DNA from: Casuarina equisetifolia
Lineage: Eukaryota > Streptophyta > Magnoliopsida > Fagales > Casuarinaceae
Assembly: GCA_028551475.1 (NCBI GenBank)
Contig: CM052354.1
Location: 32,201,258-32,265,257, forward strand
Direction: 5' to 3'
Length of the DNA stretch: 64,000 nucleotides
A program made the translations under genes and the position numbers. The notes beneath the pieces were generated by a model, which saw nothing but the letters and a program-made list of their open reading frames with translations, was not told the origin of the DNA and ran no database searches. Of the stretch, positions 34,124-44,964 are shown in pieces (the first letter of the stretch is position 1; every line of letters begins with the position of its first letter).

Positions 34124-37100
34124 TCATTCTCCCATTACAAGACTCCTCGTGAAGCAATCATGCTTTTTTGTAATCCCAAGAACAAGTCCACCTACAAAGC
34201 CACATCCATATCCCATCGCTACTACTTTCCAACTGAATTCAAATAGAAACCTCCAATTTTGATTATCTTCAAATGTTGAAGATGGAAAATAAGGGTGCTC
34301 AAGGTTCTCACATTTCTTTGACAAAGGACTTCCACATAATTCGAGATTATTGCTATATGAACTATTAGCAAATGTGTCAAATTGATTTCCAAATGGTATA
34401 GGCCCTCTGAGATGATTATAAGAGACATCAATGAATGAAAGAAAATTAAGTTTTACAAGTTGAAAAGGAATCATACCACACAACTTGTTATGAGAAAGAT
34501 CTAGTGATTCTAGCTCTGTCAAGTTTCCCAAGGATGATGGTATGTGACCTATAAGAAAGTTTTTTGAGAGATTCAGCAATTTAAGTCCTTTTAGATGCCC
34601 TATGACTTTGGGAATTTGTCCTTCAAATCTATTGTTTGAGAGATCAATAGCTATGAAGAGATCTAAGATTTTTTCATATACCATCTCATTGCCTTTGTTG
34701 ATAAATGTCATTGAAAAATTGTAGTAGCCATTGTTGATGTACTTTAAGCTCTTTTCTTTGATGGTTTGCATGGCTTTCCATTTTTGGAATAATTGTGAGG
34801 GCAACATGCCTGTAATGTCATTATGAGAGAGATCCATAACATGTAAACTCAAGAAATCAAAACCAATGATAGGATTTCCAATTGTACCATTAAATTTATT
34901 AAATCGCAAAATGAGAACCTTTAGAATAGAAAGACCACCTAACCAAAAAGGGAAACTATCAATAATTTGATTGTCTCCCAAATTAAGAACTTCAAGCCAA
35001 GTACAATTAGCTAGTGATCTTGGTAAAGGGCCCTCCAAATGATTTTGGCTAAGATCAATCATCCCTAGATTGCTGCTTTTCCAAAATGAGGGAATACTTC
35101 CATGAAAGTTATTTCTATGTAGATTGAGCACAGATAAAGATATACTTAAGTTACCTAAACATTGAGGAAGTGAACCCATCAAATTATTGTTTGACAAGTC
35201 CAAAGCAATGATTGAACTCAAATTGCAAATCCAAGATGAGATTTCCCCAGTCAATTTGTTATTTGCAACTGAATATATTTCAATAAAAGGTGGTGGGATT
35301 GGAAGTGGACCTTGAAACTTGTTAGAATCTAGCCTTATAACATACAAATTAGACCAAGGGGGAAAAACTGGAAATCCACCAACCCCTGTTAGCAAGTTGT
35401 AACTTAAATCTAAACTTTGTAAAGTATTAGTTGCATCCCAAATCCATCTTGGAATTTGACCATAAATTTTATTATGTGAAAGATCTAATATTTCCAATTG
35501 GTCTTGCTTACTCAAGTTGCCTAAACATTGAGGAAGTGAGCCATTCAAGTTATTCCTTGACAAATCAAGAGTAATGATTGAACTCAAATTGCAAATCCAA
35601 TTCGAGATTTCCCCAGTCAATTTGTTGTTTTTGGCTGAATACCGTTGGACAGAAAGGGGTGGGATTGGAGGTGGCCCTTGAAGCTTGTTATAATCAAGAT
35701 TTAAAATTTCCAAATTAGATTGAGGGGAAAAAATTGGAATTTCATTAAAGCCTACTAGAAAGTTGAAACTCAAATCTAAACTCCATAGGGTATCTTTAGT
35801 TGCATTGCACATCCATTTTGGAACTTGGCCTTGAATTTCATTCCCTGAAAGATCTAGTATCTCCAATTGATCTTGGTTCCTAAGAAAATCTGGGAACTCC
35901 CTTAGGTGACAATCACTTAAAATTAACGTCCAAAATTTTGGAAAAGTTTCGTTGGTGCTAGGCTTTGTAAGCAATGAAATATTGTTGAAAGATAGGTTGA
36001 TTGAACGAAGCTTTTTGAGTTTAAGAAACAAGTCAAATTCCACTATACCATTCAAGTAATTTGAGTTAAGGTCGAGATATTCAAGATTTGTAAGCTTATA
36101 TATAAACTCTGGAATTGAACCATACAAACTATTTTCTAGTAGGTATAGCTCGATTATTTGGGTAACATTACCAAGTGATGATGGTATTGGTCTAGAAAAG
36201 TTGCATCTTCTAGCAGAGAAAAAAGATAAGGATTTAAGGTTACCAATTGAGTGTAGTAGCTTACTAGAAAAAGGAGTGTTAGAAATATCCAAAAATTCAA
36301 GGGGGCTACTTCTATTAAATTCTAGCAAACCTAAAGTTAGATTCTTATTAAATTCCACTTCAAGGTTCCTAAGATTGGGTAGATGGAAAATGCTATTGGG
36401 AAACTCACCACAAAATCTATTTTCTGATACTTGCAGTGAAACTAGTTGGGTAAGCTTGCCAAAGGAAAATGGTATTGGTCCAAAGAAATTGCATCCAAAG
36501 ATGCCAAAATGTTGTAAAAATGTGAGGTTAGCTATTGACTTAGGTAGCTTACCAAAGAAACTTGTGAGAGAGAGGTCCAATGATTCAAGGGTGTTGCTTT
36601 GGTTAAATTCTGGTATACTCCCATTGAGATCAAAGTTGAAGCTTAAGTCAATAGATTGAAGATTAGGTAAATGAAAAATTTTGATGGAAAACTCACCGTA
36701 CAAGTTACAGTCAGACAGAGATAAAAATGTCAAAGAAGGTAAATTTGTCATAGTTTTGGGTACCATGGATGACATGTTAACCCCATTGAGATTTAGTTCT
36801 TTCAAGTTTGTTAAGTTTTGAGTTATACTTCTTAGGCTAGGTTTTAGAAGCTCCAACTTGTTCTCTGAGAGATCCAAGGAAATTAATTCAGAGAGTTCCA
36901 AAATTTCTGAAGGGATTTGACCATAAAATCCAGCATAAGAGAGATTGAGGCTTGTTAGCCTTGAAAGATGTCTAAAACCAGATGGGATTTGAGAATAATT
37001 GAAGTCATTGTCAGCAAGATTAAGCCTATGGAGATGAACAAGTTGGAAAAGACTGCTACTGGAATTAATGGTACCAAAAAGACAACTACTACTAAGGTCA

Positions 37101-37285
37101 AGGCTCGCCACATGACTTGTGTTCTCATTGCACTTAACCCCTCTCCATCTACAACAATCATTGCTTTTAGACACCCAAAATGAAACCTTTGAATAGTTAG
37201 AGGAATAACCAAAGCGTCTACAATCATTGAAAAGATTTTCCTTGAATTGCAACAAGGCTAAGCTTTCATCATTGTGGCATAACAA
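34124..37285 (-). CDS. LRR receptor-like protein C, LRR exon (Cf-9/HcrVf/RLP12 type)
   Basis: This encodes a cell-surface receptor-like protein without a kinase domain. It is 1,053 codons long from the splice acceptor (CTTTATGTAG, AG at 37286-37287) to the stop. It has the LRRNT cap with Cys3, Cys44-45 and Cys52 (DCCRWRGVKC), and over 30 LRRs of the LxxLxLSxNxLxGxIP plant type. A non-LRR island follows (FSMTFINKGNEMVYEKIL), then four LRRs, the LELCGSPLSKKC cap, an acidic stretch, a transmembrane helix near residues 1019-1038 with GYGCGFVGG, and a 15-residue tail. No ATG starts this frame: TAG directly precedes the first codon, and is the splice site itself. The signal peptide is inferred to come from 38895-38987. 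Related receptors detect apoplastic ligands and signal with SOBIR1 and BAK1-type kinases. Confidence 0.88.
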   Translation of the reverse strand: MLCHNDESLALLQFKENLFNDCRRFGYSSNYSKVSFWVSKSNDCCRWRGVKCNENTSHVASLDLSSSCLFGTINSSSSLFQLVHLHRLNLADNDFNYSQIPSGFRHLSRLTSLNLSYAGFYGQIPSEILELSELISLDLSENKLELLKPSLRSITQNLTNLKELNLNGVNMSSMVPKTMTNLPSLTFLSLSDCNLYGEFSIKIFHLPNLQSIDLSFNFDLNGSIPEFNQSNTLESLDLSLTSFFGKLPKSIANLTFLQHFGIFGCNFFGPIPFSFGKLTQLVSLQVSENRFCGEFPNSIFHLPNLRNLEVEFNKNLTLGLLEFNRSSPLEFLDISNTPFSSKLLHSIGNLKSLSFFSARRCNFSRPIPSSLGNVTQIIELYLLENSLYGSIPEFIYKLTNLEYLDLNSNYLNGIVEFDLFLKLKKLRSINLSFNNISLLTKPSTNETFPKFWTLILSDCHLREFPDFLRNQDQLEILDLSGNEIQGQVPKWMCNATKDTLWSLDLSFNFLVGFNEIPIFSPQSNLEILNLDYNKLQGPPPIPPLSVQRYSAKNNKLTGEISNWICNLSSIITLDLSRNNLNGSLPQCLGNLSKQDQLEILDLSHNKIYGQIPRWIWDATNTLQSLDLSYNLLTGVGGFPVFPPWSNLYVIRLDSNKFQGPLPIPPPFIEIYSVANNKLTGEISSWICNLSSIIALDLSNNNLMGSLPQCLGNLSISLSVLNLHRNNFHGSIPSFWKSSNLGMIDLSQNHLEGPLPRSLANCTWLEVLNLGDNQIIDSFPFWLGGLSILKVLILRFNKFNGTIGNPIIGFDFLSLHVMDLSHNDITGMLPSQLFQKWKAMQTIKEKSLKYINNGYYNFSMTFINKGNEMVYEKILDLFIAIDLSNNRFEGQIPKVIGHLKGLKLLNLSKNFLIGHIPSSLGNLTELESLDLSHNKLCGMIPFQLVKLNFLSFIDVSYNHLRGPIPFGNQFDTFANSSYSNNLELCGSPLSKKCENLEHPYFPSSTFEDNQNWRFLFEFSWKVVAMGYGCGFVGGLVLGITKKHDCFTRSLVMGE
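35135..35880 (-). repeat. Internal tandem duplication of five LRRs in receptor C
   Basis: Two units of about 123-124 residues lie head to tail. Each starts with QDQLEILDLS.N.I.GQ.P and ends with SLPQCLGNLS. Receptors B and D have one unit. The nucleotide copies remain clearly alignable. Confidence 0.85.
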
Positions 37286-38894
37286 CTACATAAAGGAAAA
37301 AAGTGACGAAAAAAATGATAAAATAGTAAGCATAAGTGCATAAAGAAGAATCAGGAAACCAAAATAGCTATGATCTTCTAAATGTGTTGTAAGTCTTCCC
37401 CATCTTCACTTTAACATCCCTACCATCAAAATTTTTTATTATACCTCACATAATTTCTCATGATTTGTAATCCAAATCATATCATGGAAAATTTGTGACA
37501 ATAATAAATCACACCACATCACGTAGTCGGCCACGTCAAGTCCCATGATTTTAAGACTTCAAGGCAAGTAAATCTCTACAATATTTATCATGCATTTATT
37601 TTTATTTCTTTCAAAAAAAATTCATTTTATAGCTTGGACAATTCAAAATTGATAATAGAATTATTAAGATTTTTATACAAAATCATTAAGTAATTTAGAA
37701 AACTTAAGATTTTCTATTATTATATGAGCATAATTTTTCCTCCTTTATTTCTCACGGATTTCATGTCTTTAAATTAATCCTAATTCATAAAATTCCTCAA
37801 TAATCTTCAATTTCCATAATACTTAAAAAAAAGGAAGTGCTCTTCCTTTCTTCACTTGCATAGAAAACAAGGATGAAGCAATAGAAAATACTTATAGTTT
37901 CTTTCTATCAATTCTTTACATATTCTTTTCTAGTTAATTTCCTTTGTTTAATTAGTACATTAGTATAAAAATTTTACTGCCCAAACTAAAATCAGGTAAA
38001 TCTACCCCAACCTCACAAACTATAAAATACGAGTGTACAATACGTTTAAGTATAGACCCATGCCCAAACTAAACTCCGAAATAAAACTCAAAGCCAAAAT
38101 CAACAACATAATTCTATACCACACGACACATCATTGCTAACAAAAGAAAAGAGAAAAAATAAACCCTATAAAAGGTTAGTTGAGAGGACAAAACGAGAAA
38201 AAGATGGCGATTTGAGTGAAGAACTGGGAGAAGAGAATTGGAGGGTTAACAACACGGGAGTTTTTAGGATGGGAGCTAGCTAAGCTATTCTATACTCTGC
38301 CATACATGAGATTGAAAACTGGAGGAGAGAATGATCGCCAGGAGCAAGACAGCAATTGGATTCTTTTAAAAGATAAATGATATTCTTGCTCAAAAATAGA
38401 TAATTCAAAGAAAGAAGTTTTGAAAAATTGGTTAGCATCTTTGGTAGCTTGCCTTCTCATAATCTAAACCTGAAGTTCATTTCTATAATGACGTCTAAGA
38501 TATAACTACTTTCAATATTTCGAAATTCAGGAAGTTCTTTGAAATCAATAGCCGGGACAGTTTCATTAGGATTTCTAAACTGGTGGTTCTTTTGTTCCTG
38601 TTCATACTACTCTTGTCATGTGCATTCTCTGCTATTTCCATCTAAAGATGATTTTATTTTTCGATGTTCGAATTCCTTGCCTCAAAAGATCCGCAACTGA
38701 TATTTGTTAGTGTGCATGTAATCAACTTTGAACTTTTTGTTGCTGCGATTTTGGCATCCTCTGACAGGACAGTTTTGATGGTACAACAGTTCCAAAGCAG
38801 AGAAACCGAATCAACTCAAACCGACACAACCTCTGACCCGAAGTCCACATAACATGTCGAAGAAGAAACAAATTGATGAGCAAGACAAGCTCAC
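37286..38894 (-). other. Predicted intron 1 of chimeric receptor C
   Basis: 1,609 bp between the GTGAGC donor (38893-38894) and the TAG acceptor (37286-37287). The acceptor is preceded by TTTTTTCCTTTATG, a strong pyrimidine tract. A degenerate plus-strand relic (about 38260-38440) and a plus-strand CCCTATAAAAGG at about 38160 lie inside. Confidence 0.58.
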
Positions 38895-38987
38895 CTTGGT
38901 CCTTCTTCTCTCAGCAGCAACAACAGCAGCAGCAAAAGCCATGAGATTGAAGACGAGCACCACTGCCACGAACAGCTTGGAAGCCAT
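38895..38987 (-). CDS. First exon of chimeric receptor C (DUF1218-type signal exon)
   Basis: The 31 codons begin MASKLFVAVVLVFNLMAF and end ERRRTK, with a GTGAGC donor directly behind. A short basic start, a hydrophobic core and AAAVVAAE form a normal eukaryotic signal peptide. The phase is 0, as is the receptor exon, so splicing gives a protein of 1,084 residues running RRTK to LLCHNDES. The exon and its CT-rich leader match DUF1218 exon 1 copies at 21673 and 58592. It is the only complete exon pair in the window in which both parts are open. Confidence 0.65.
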
Positions 38988-40536
38988 GCTTGCCAACACC
39001 GGGATGTCTCGCTCTCTCTCTTACTATTCGCTCACGGTAACACTAACAGATAAAGAAAGTTGGCGTTGGGCCTCTAACGAAAGCCGGACTCACGTATAAA
39101 GAGATAGAAGTAAAACAAATGTCATAGGACATGAAAATAAGTTGCGGATAAGGAATATAAGGACCTGTTTTAATTGTCCGTGCGCACCCTTTCTCACTGT
39201 CGAGTCAAGTCGTCCTTGTCGGCATGCCTAGTCTAATAACTTGAAGACTGGACTTGGAGTCAAGTCTCCCGAATTTATTTTTTTAATTTTTAATTTTTGA
39301 TAAAAAATCTGATAAACAATTACATTATAATCAGATAGACGTATAAAGTCAAGATCATCAAAAGAATATTTGTATTTAGAGTTTAATGCAATAATTAAAC
39401 ACGATAGTTTTGTCTAGATATAAATACCACTACTCAATTCGATGAATTTAATCATTGTGAAAAAAAGGTCAAATCAATATAACAAAAGCAGAGTCAATTC
39501 GGTTGTCTAGGATTTTTATTAGCTGCTATTCTATCTACTGATAAGAAGATAAATATCGATGGTATCTTAATATTAAGCTTCTATCAAATAATTGACAGTT
39601 TCAATTCACTCAATCTAATCATAGTGAAAAGGGCGAAATCAATATTACAAAAACAATAATCATTATAAGCTGTTGTGATTGGACAAATAAGAATCAATGC
39701 AAAATTAAGGCCAACAAAAAATCTATTTTAGAACTTGCACAAGGAGTTCAAAGAAAGATATTAAAATGTCTTTTAATGTAAAAAATGTAGTTGAAAAACA
39801 ATAAGAATATTGTAGTTACATTGTACTATAAATTTCAAATGCATAACTTTTTGTCAACATAGAGAGTGTGACATATTATATATATCAAATAATAATTGTA
39901 TTGATTATTTTGAGACACATATATATTCAAATGTTTTCTAACATAAATCATGCTATTATTTTTCTCATAATTGGTTGAATTAATACAGAAAATATAATTG
40001 GGCTCCTGTAAACATGCGACCTGTTTGCTCAATTGGAAAAGGTTTGAAGCTTATGAAGACGTGTTGGAAAGTAATGTGCTGTGCTGGCAACAATTTATTC
40101 ACTGAATCTGCTGATCTAATTTGGTCTGGCTTGCTGTATCCGTTGGGAAAGGACATGCCACAGTTAAGACTAAGGCCGGCAAACATGGCTCACTCAAGGA
40201 TAAGGACCGCATTGAGACGGAAACATTGAGGCGCCACTTGGATTGAAGAAACGCATTCCAACAGTAACAAAGCTGAATTATTTTGAATATGGCTATTGAT
40301 TTGGGCAACATTTTGGAGAGAAGGAAGAAAAGGACATACTTTGAAAAATCATTTGATGTTGATGATTATGTTCTTTTGTCGATATACCACTATGAATTAT
40401 ATTAGAGTATTAGCTTTATTTTAATTTAGCATAAGAGTATTGAGTAAGTTTGAAGAAATGAGCTAAGCTTTTAGAGTTTATCTAAAAATCGAAGTTTATA
40501 ATATAACAATTAATAATCATGTGATAATTGTTTTTC

Positions 40537-40575
<39 letters not shown>

Positions 40576-41289
40576 AGTCTCGATTCCTTTGCATCGAGAG
40601 GGACGTGGACGCATGAATAGAGGGCTAGTGATCGGACGTTATTTTGCAGGTCCAATGGAAATATATGCAAGAAGGACGTAGAGGAACCAGGGGCTCTGAG
40701 CCATGGCGACGACTTTCTTCTTCATCCGCCAATGCATCTCTATACATCCTTGATTAAATGAAAGTAGAAAGACACATTTTAAGCCTAAAAGAGCTAAGGA
40801 TCGTGTTTGCCATCATTGACGAAGTTAGGGTGAAAAAAAAAAATGCAAAGTTTTATGATTAATCCTATTAAATAGTTCAAAACGCTTGAGTTGAAAAGAA
40901 TATGTGTTTAATAATTTTTAATTAATACTATAACTAATGGAATCTTTGCCAACATGACTTCATTTTTTCGTTATTTTTTTTTAAATTTTTGTGATAGTTT
41001 GGTTGTTGAAGTCTGCTCTAGATTTTTGGTCCCTTATGTTCAAATCATTCAGTTAACGATTTTTTTTATAAGTCATAATTGGTCCAATAATTAATAAAAC
41101 AAGTTCAAGGTGCCTTAAAGCTAATTCCAGAGTCATCTACATTGAAGACCTTGAGGTAGGATCGTAGCCTTGTTAGACTTCTCAGCAGTGAGGGTCATGT
41201 AATCAAGATGGAGTGCTTGTTTTACAAATTAAGAAAAATTAAAAGAATAAAATAAAAAAAAAAAAAGAAGAAAGGTGAGGAAGAAATTT
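38988..41289. repeat. Gene-free stretch upstream of receptor C
   Basis: 39060-39290 is the flank shared with the DUF1218 copies (compare 43440-43640, 58860-58960). 39490-40470 matches 30830-31930, including a 31610-31780-like piece with GGCAAACATGGCTCACTCAA on the plus strand. 40600-40745 is R2-like and 40790-41220 is S4-like. No gene is supported. Confidence 0.55.
40541..40572. repeat. GA microsatellite, 16 units
   Basis: A perfect GA dinucleotide run directly beside an R2-like block; the same place in the other R2 copies has no such run. Confidence 0.95.
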
Positions 41290-42260
41290 TTGCACTAGTG
41301 AGCTATTATAAAACCGGACGGTGAATGCATGAATGGAGGGCGATTGATTGGACATTATGTTGCAGGTCCAACGGAGATATCTACAATTAAGAACCAGAGG
41401 AACTGCAACCTCTGAACCTTTGGCGACTTTCTTGTTCTTACACCAATCCAACTTTCTGCATTTGTATGCATGCGTGCCCATTTGATTACCAGTGCGGCAT
41501 TCTCTTCTATTGTCGTGTGCATCTTTATCAACTTGGAGATGATGCCCACGCGTATGACGTACCAGAGCAAGTGGTTTCCCTGGAAAGCATGGGATTATAG
41601 CAAAATTGATTAATGAATTGTCGAAAGTGACGACGAGTTGCTGGAAGGAGAAGTGAAAGACGGGAGAAAATCCCTCCTTCCGAGAGGGAAACGGAATATT
41701 AAGTGCCCTGACTTGTATGTATGTTAGCTAAGTGCAAGCCCTTCTACAGCGGTCCCATGAAAGATATGTTGTAAAAATGTCTTGCCCCGTGCTTTCTGCC
41801 AAAGACTTAAATCAACCATCTTAATTTCTATAAAAGTTGGTGGTGACATACAGAACAAGTCAGTAATGACGGAGACGTTAGAGGCTTACAGAAAATTAGT
41901 CTTCAAAAAATCCTTGATATGAGTAATCTATGTGACAAAAAACAATCAAGGGCATCAAAAATTTTAATAGATAGTCTCTCATACGATAGATTGATTGTGA
42001 CTATACAACAAATAGGATAAACATAGTCACGGGCAATGCGAAGTAGTGGAAAATTTAGAACATCAGTTATCCCTTTTGGTGCACTAAATTGAAGATGGCT
42101 TAAGGGTCTAAGCCACAAATATAGTCAAGGGCAATGACCCTTCCAACACCGCATTATGAGAGTGATGGGTATACCATTCCAACCTTCAGTTTGATGACCA
42201 AAACCAAGGCACCCTCCATGCACTGAGGTTCGTAATAATTGAATAGTCCAAAGGCTTAAT
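41290..42260. repeat. Complete R2-R1 block
   Basis: The longest contiguous R2-R1 unit without an insertion. It aligns with 12470-13340 and, across the Gypsy element, with 5409-6750. It can serve as the reference for where other copies are interrupted. Confidence 0.6.
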
Positions 42261-42269
42261 AAAGTTTGA

Positions 42270-42882
42270 GTAAACAAAAAAAGGTTAACCTTTTGCTCTT
42301 CTTAAGCTTTCTTTGAAAAAAAAAAATCTACAAAACAAGATAGGCATCCTTTGTTATATAAAGTGAAAGAAAATTGAAGAAAAGAATAACAAAATAGGCA
42401 TATTATATTCCTTTAAAATATTATAGAGATTTTTTTTTCTTTCTTCTTTTTCGGTGCCTAACATAACTTGTTCTAATATAGTTCTTTGAAGATTCAATAA
42501 TAACTTTGAGGATATTCTTGTGTTGTTAGAAGCATATGCTAAATGCCAGAGGTGATTATAAATTGGCTCCAACAAATTTTATAAAAAATTTATGAATTTT
42601 TTTGAGCATTATTAAGCTTGAACTTCTCATACTAATTTTGTAATCATGCGATGTTATTTCATTTCTATTCTAAATTTTTTCAATCAACTCAATACGTGGA
42701 GAAAAGGTCTTACAAATCCAACTCCCTTTGTTTAAGAGCTCAATGCCGTGTAAATGAAATTGCTTCCAAACAATGGCAGACCACACGTAGTCTAATCACG
42801 TGAAGACGCCTGTTGCATGACCTTGTTTCCAATAGGTGGAAAAAAGGTCTTGCAGATCCAACTCCATTTGCGTGAGACTTAA
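42270..42882. repeat. Duplicated block matching 3920-4500
   Basis: The sequence follows 3920-4500, then a short local tandem copy of the GGTCTTNCANATCCAACTCC segment (about 42706 and 42847) leads into the solo LTR. No gene. Confidence 0.5.
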
Positions 42883-43229
42883 TGTTACGTGGCCAAGCCA
42901 CGTAAGCTGTCAAATGTCCAAGAGGAGTCCATAACAAGGAAGAGGTTGCCGAACGCCTTTAACGAATTCCGGGAAACTCGGCTTGTAGTTGTAACAGATT
43001 CCGGCTTTGAATAGTTATAAATAAGAAGAGAGTATGCGTGTAAAAAGAGCTTAGAAAATCATATTGTAATCAGGACTTCGTACTTTGTGAAATGAATTTC
43101 TTCCTTTTATCTTTTCCTATTTCCGATTGTTAGAAATGGGAGATCATCGGAAGGAGCCGAACCTCCACACATGGAAGGATTTTGCTCAGAAGGTCCACGT
43201 TACGTATTCTACCAGCCAGAATCGTAACA
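42883..43229. mobile_element. Solo LTR, 347 bp
   Basis: It starts TGTTACG and ends CGTAACA, a 7-bp terminal inverted repeat. The flanks CTTAA and GTTAA agree in four of five bases, fitting an aged target-site duplication. Inside is TATAAATAAG (about 43015) followed by a leader-like, CT-rich segment. No PBS, coding region or second LTR is present. Confidence 0.65.
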
Positions 43230-44892
43230 GTTAAATGTCGTGTAAACGAAATTGCTACCAAACAATAGTAGACCACACCACATCTAATCACCTGAGGACT
43301 TAAAAAATTGTTCGTGCATTTCTATTGTTCTTCTTCTCAATGAAAAATCTCATATTGGTAAACAAATTACATTATCATTAAATGGACGAAAAAGGAATAT
43401 CTCATGATTAAAATGTTCTTAAAAATAAAATAAAAGGAAAAATGGTAAATGAACTCACGGGTTTGCCTTACCGTGCGGATAAGGAACGTAAGACCTGTTT
43501 TAATTGGCTGGATACACACTCCCTCACCAGAGACTCTGAGTCAAGTCATTTTTGTCGGCCACGCTTAGTCAAAGTCAATTGAAGACTTCACTTCGAGTCA
43601 AGTCCCATGCATTTTTATTTCTATCTTTTTGTTTTGTTAAAAAATATGATGAACAGTTAGATTAAAACAAAAATAGACGTATAAAACCAAGGTCCAAGGT
43701 CATTAAAGGGATATTTGTATATGCAATTGTATCGATACAGTTAGCAAGATCCTTATGATTTTATATTATAAAGGAATAAAACCTGGTCAGCTTTCGTGAC
43801 AATGAAAATAAACATGATTAATTTAGGCTCGATTTTACAAAACAAGACAAAGTAATTAATGCCTGCCGAATTGAAGGATAGTATAAAAATACATTTTAAG
43901 CCCAAAAGAGCTAATAATCATGTTGTCCATAATTGATGAAGAAAATGTGAACAAAAGAGAGGAAAATCTTATGATTAATTCTGTTTAACTAATAGTTTAA
44001 AAAGCTTGGGTCGGCAAGAATATATGTATTTAATAATTTTTAAGTGATACTATAATGAATTGGTTTTTCTAGTATTTTATGGGATTATAACAAAGTTAAT
44101 CAATGAATTGTTGAGAGAGATTGTGAGTTGTAGGAAGAAGTGAAGGATGGGAGAAAATCTCCCCACCCAGTAGGGAAACAGAAAATTTTTCTAGTAGTTC
44201 ACGATAATGTTTCCTATCGCTAGGAAGATGGTGTAAACAAAAGAAAGGAAGACTTCTGCATTGAATTATGTTAAATTTGTCATTCAAAAAGCTTCAAGTA
44301 AAAGGAAGTTATGGTTTTAATAATTTTAACAAATATTAACATTAATACATCCACATTAACATGACTTTGATTGTTTTATTCCTTTTTAGTTTTGTGTTAG
44401 TTTGGTTCTAGGAAGCTACTATATATGTTCCTAGGTGTTCAAATTTTTTGGTTGAGGTTACTTTTTATGAGTCATAATGGGTTCTTTAATTAATGAAATG
44501 ATTCCAAAATCCTTTAAAGCTTATTTTGGAGTTATTTGCATTCAAGACGTTAATTTGGAACTGAAGTCTATTGGCTTATTAGGCATGTGATTTTTTTAAA
44601 TGATGCCTATCAAAATCCTAAACTAAATTGGTTTAAGATTTTAATAAAGGTTCACAGTAAGTTTAGCATTACAAAACCAACTTTACTTGGATTAGCACGA
44701 GGTTAGAGTAAATTAAAAAAGGCTGACCTTTTGCTTTTCTTAAGCTTTCTCAACCAAAAAAGAAAAAGAAAAAGAAAAAGTTCTATTAGGCAATGACCAT
44801 ATGCATCTTGGACGCGCATGTCTATATGGATGCTACTTGCATTTGATATTTGCCATGCTCTCCTTTCATTCAACTGTTTTTATTTTTTTCAG
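43230..44892. repeat. Duplicated flank blocks
   Basis: 43240-43330 resumes the block interrupted by the solo LTR. 43440-43640 is a DUF1218-type 5' flank with no exon 1 behind it. 43820-44190 matches 47220-47580. 44190-44796 matches 3390-3980 and breaks off at AATGACCATAT. 44797-44892 is intron-like sequence before the exon at 44893. Confidence 0.5.
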
Positions 44893-44964
44893 AGGGTTCC
44901 GAATCTTATTGGAGGCTCTTTTGTTGATTCACAATCAGCAGCTTTCATTGAGGTTGTAAGTCCT
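44893..44964 (+). pseudogene. Stray exon of methylmalonate-semialdehyde dehydrogenase (ALDH6-type)
   Basis: A single 24-codon exon reads RVPNLIGGSFVDSQ and then AAFIEVVSP. It is preceded by TTATTTTTTTCAG and followed by GTAAGC. RVPNLIGGSFV.S is the N-terminal signature of plant ALDH6B2, a mitochondrial enzyme of valine and thymine breakdown. No other ALDH6 exon is in the window. The exon with its splice sites lies in a ~290-bp piece (44797-45090) that replaces the sequence expected from the duplicated block. It is a captured fragment, not a gene. Confidence 0.75.

Noticed and set aside
36201..36659. 152-codon plus-strand frame
   Set aside because: Entirely antisense to the LRR region of receptor C; the repetitive LRR codons create open antisense frames.
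40482..40670. 62-codon minus-strand frame
   Set aside because: It consists mainly of the Leu-Ser translation of the GA microsatellite.
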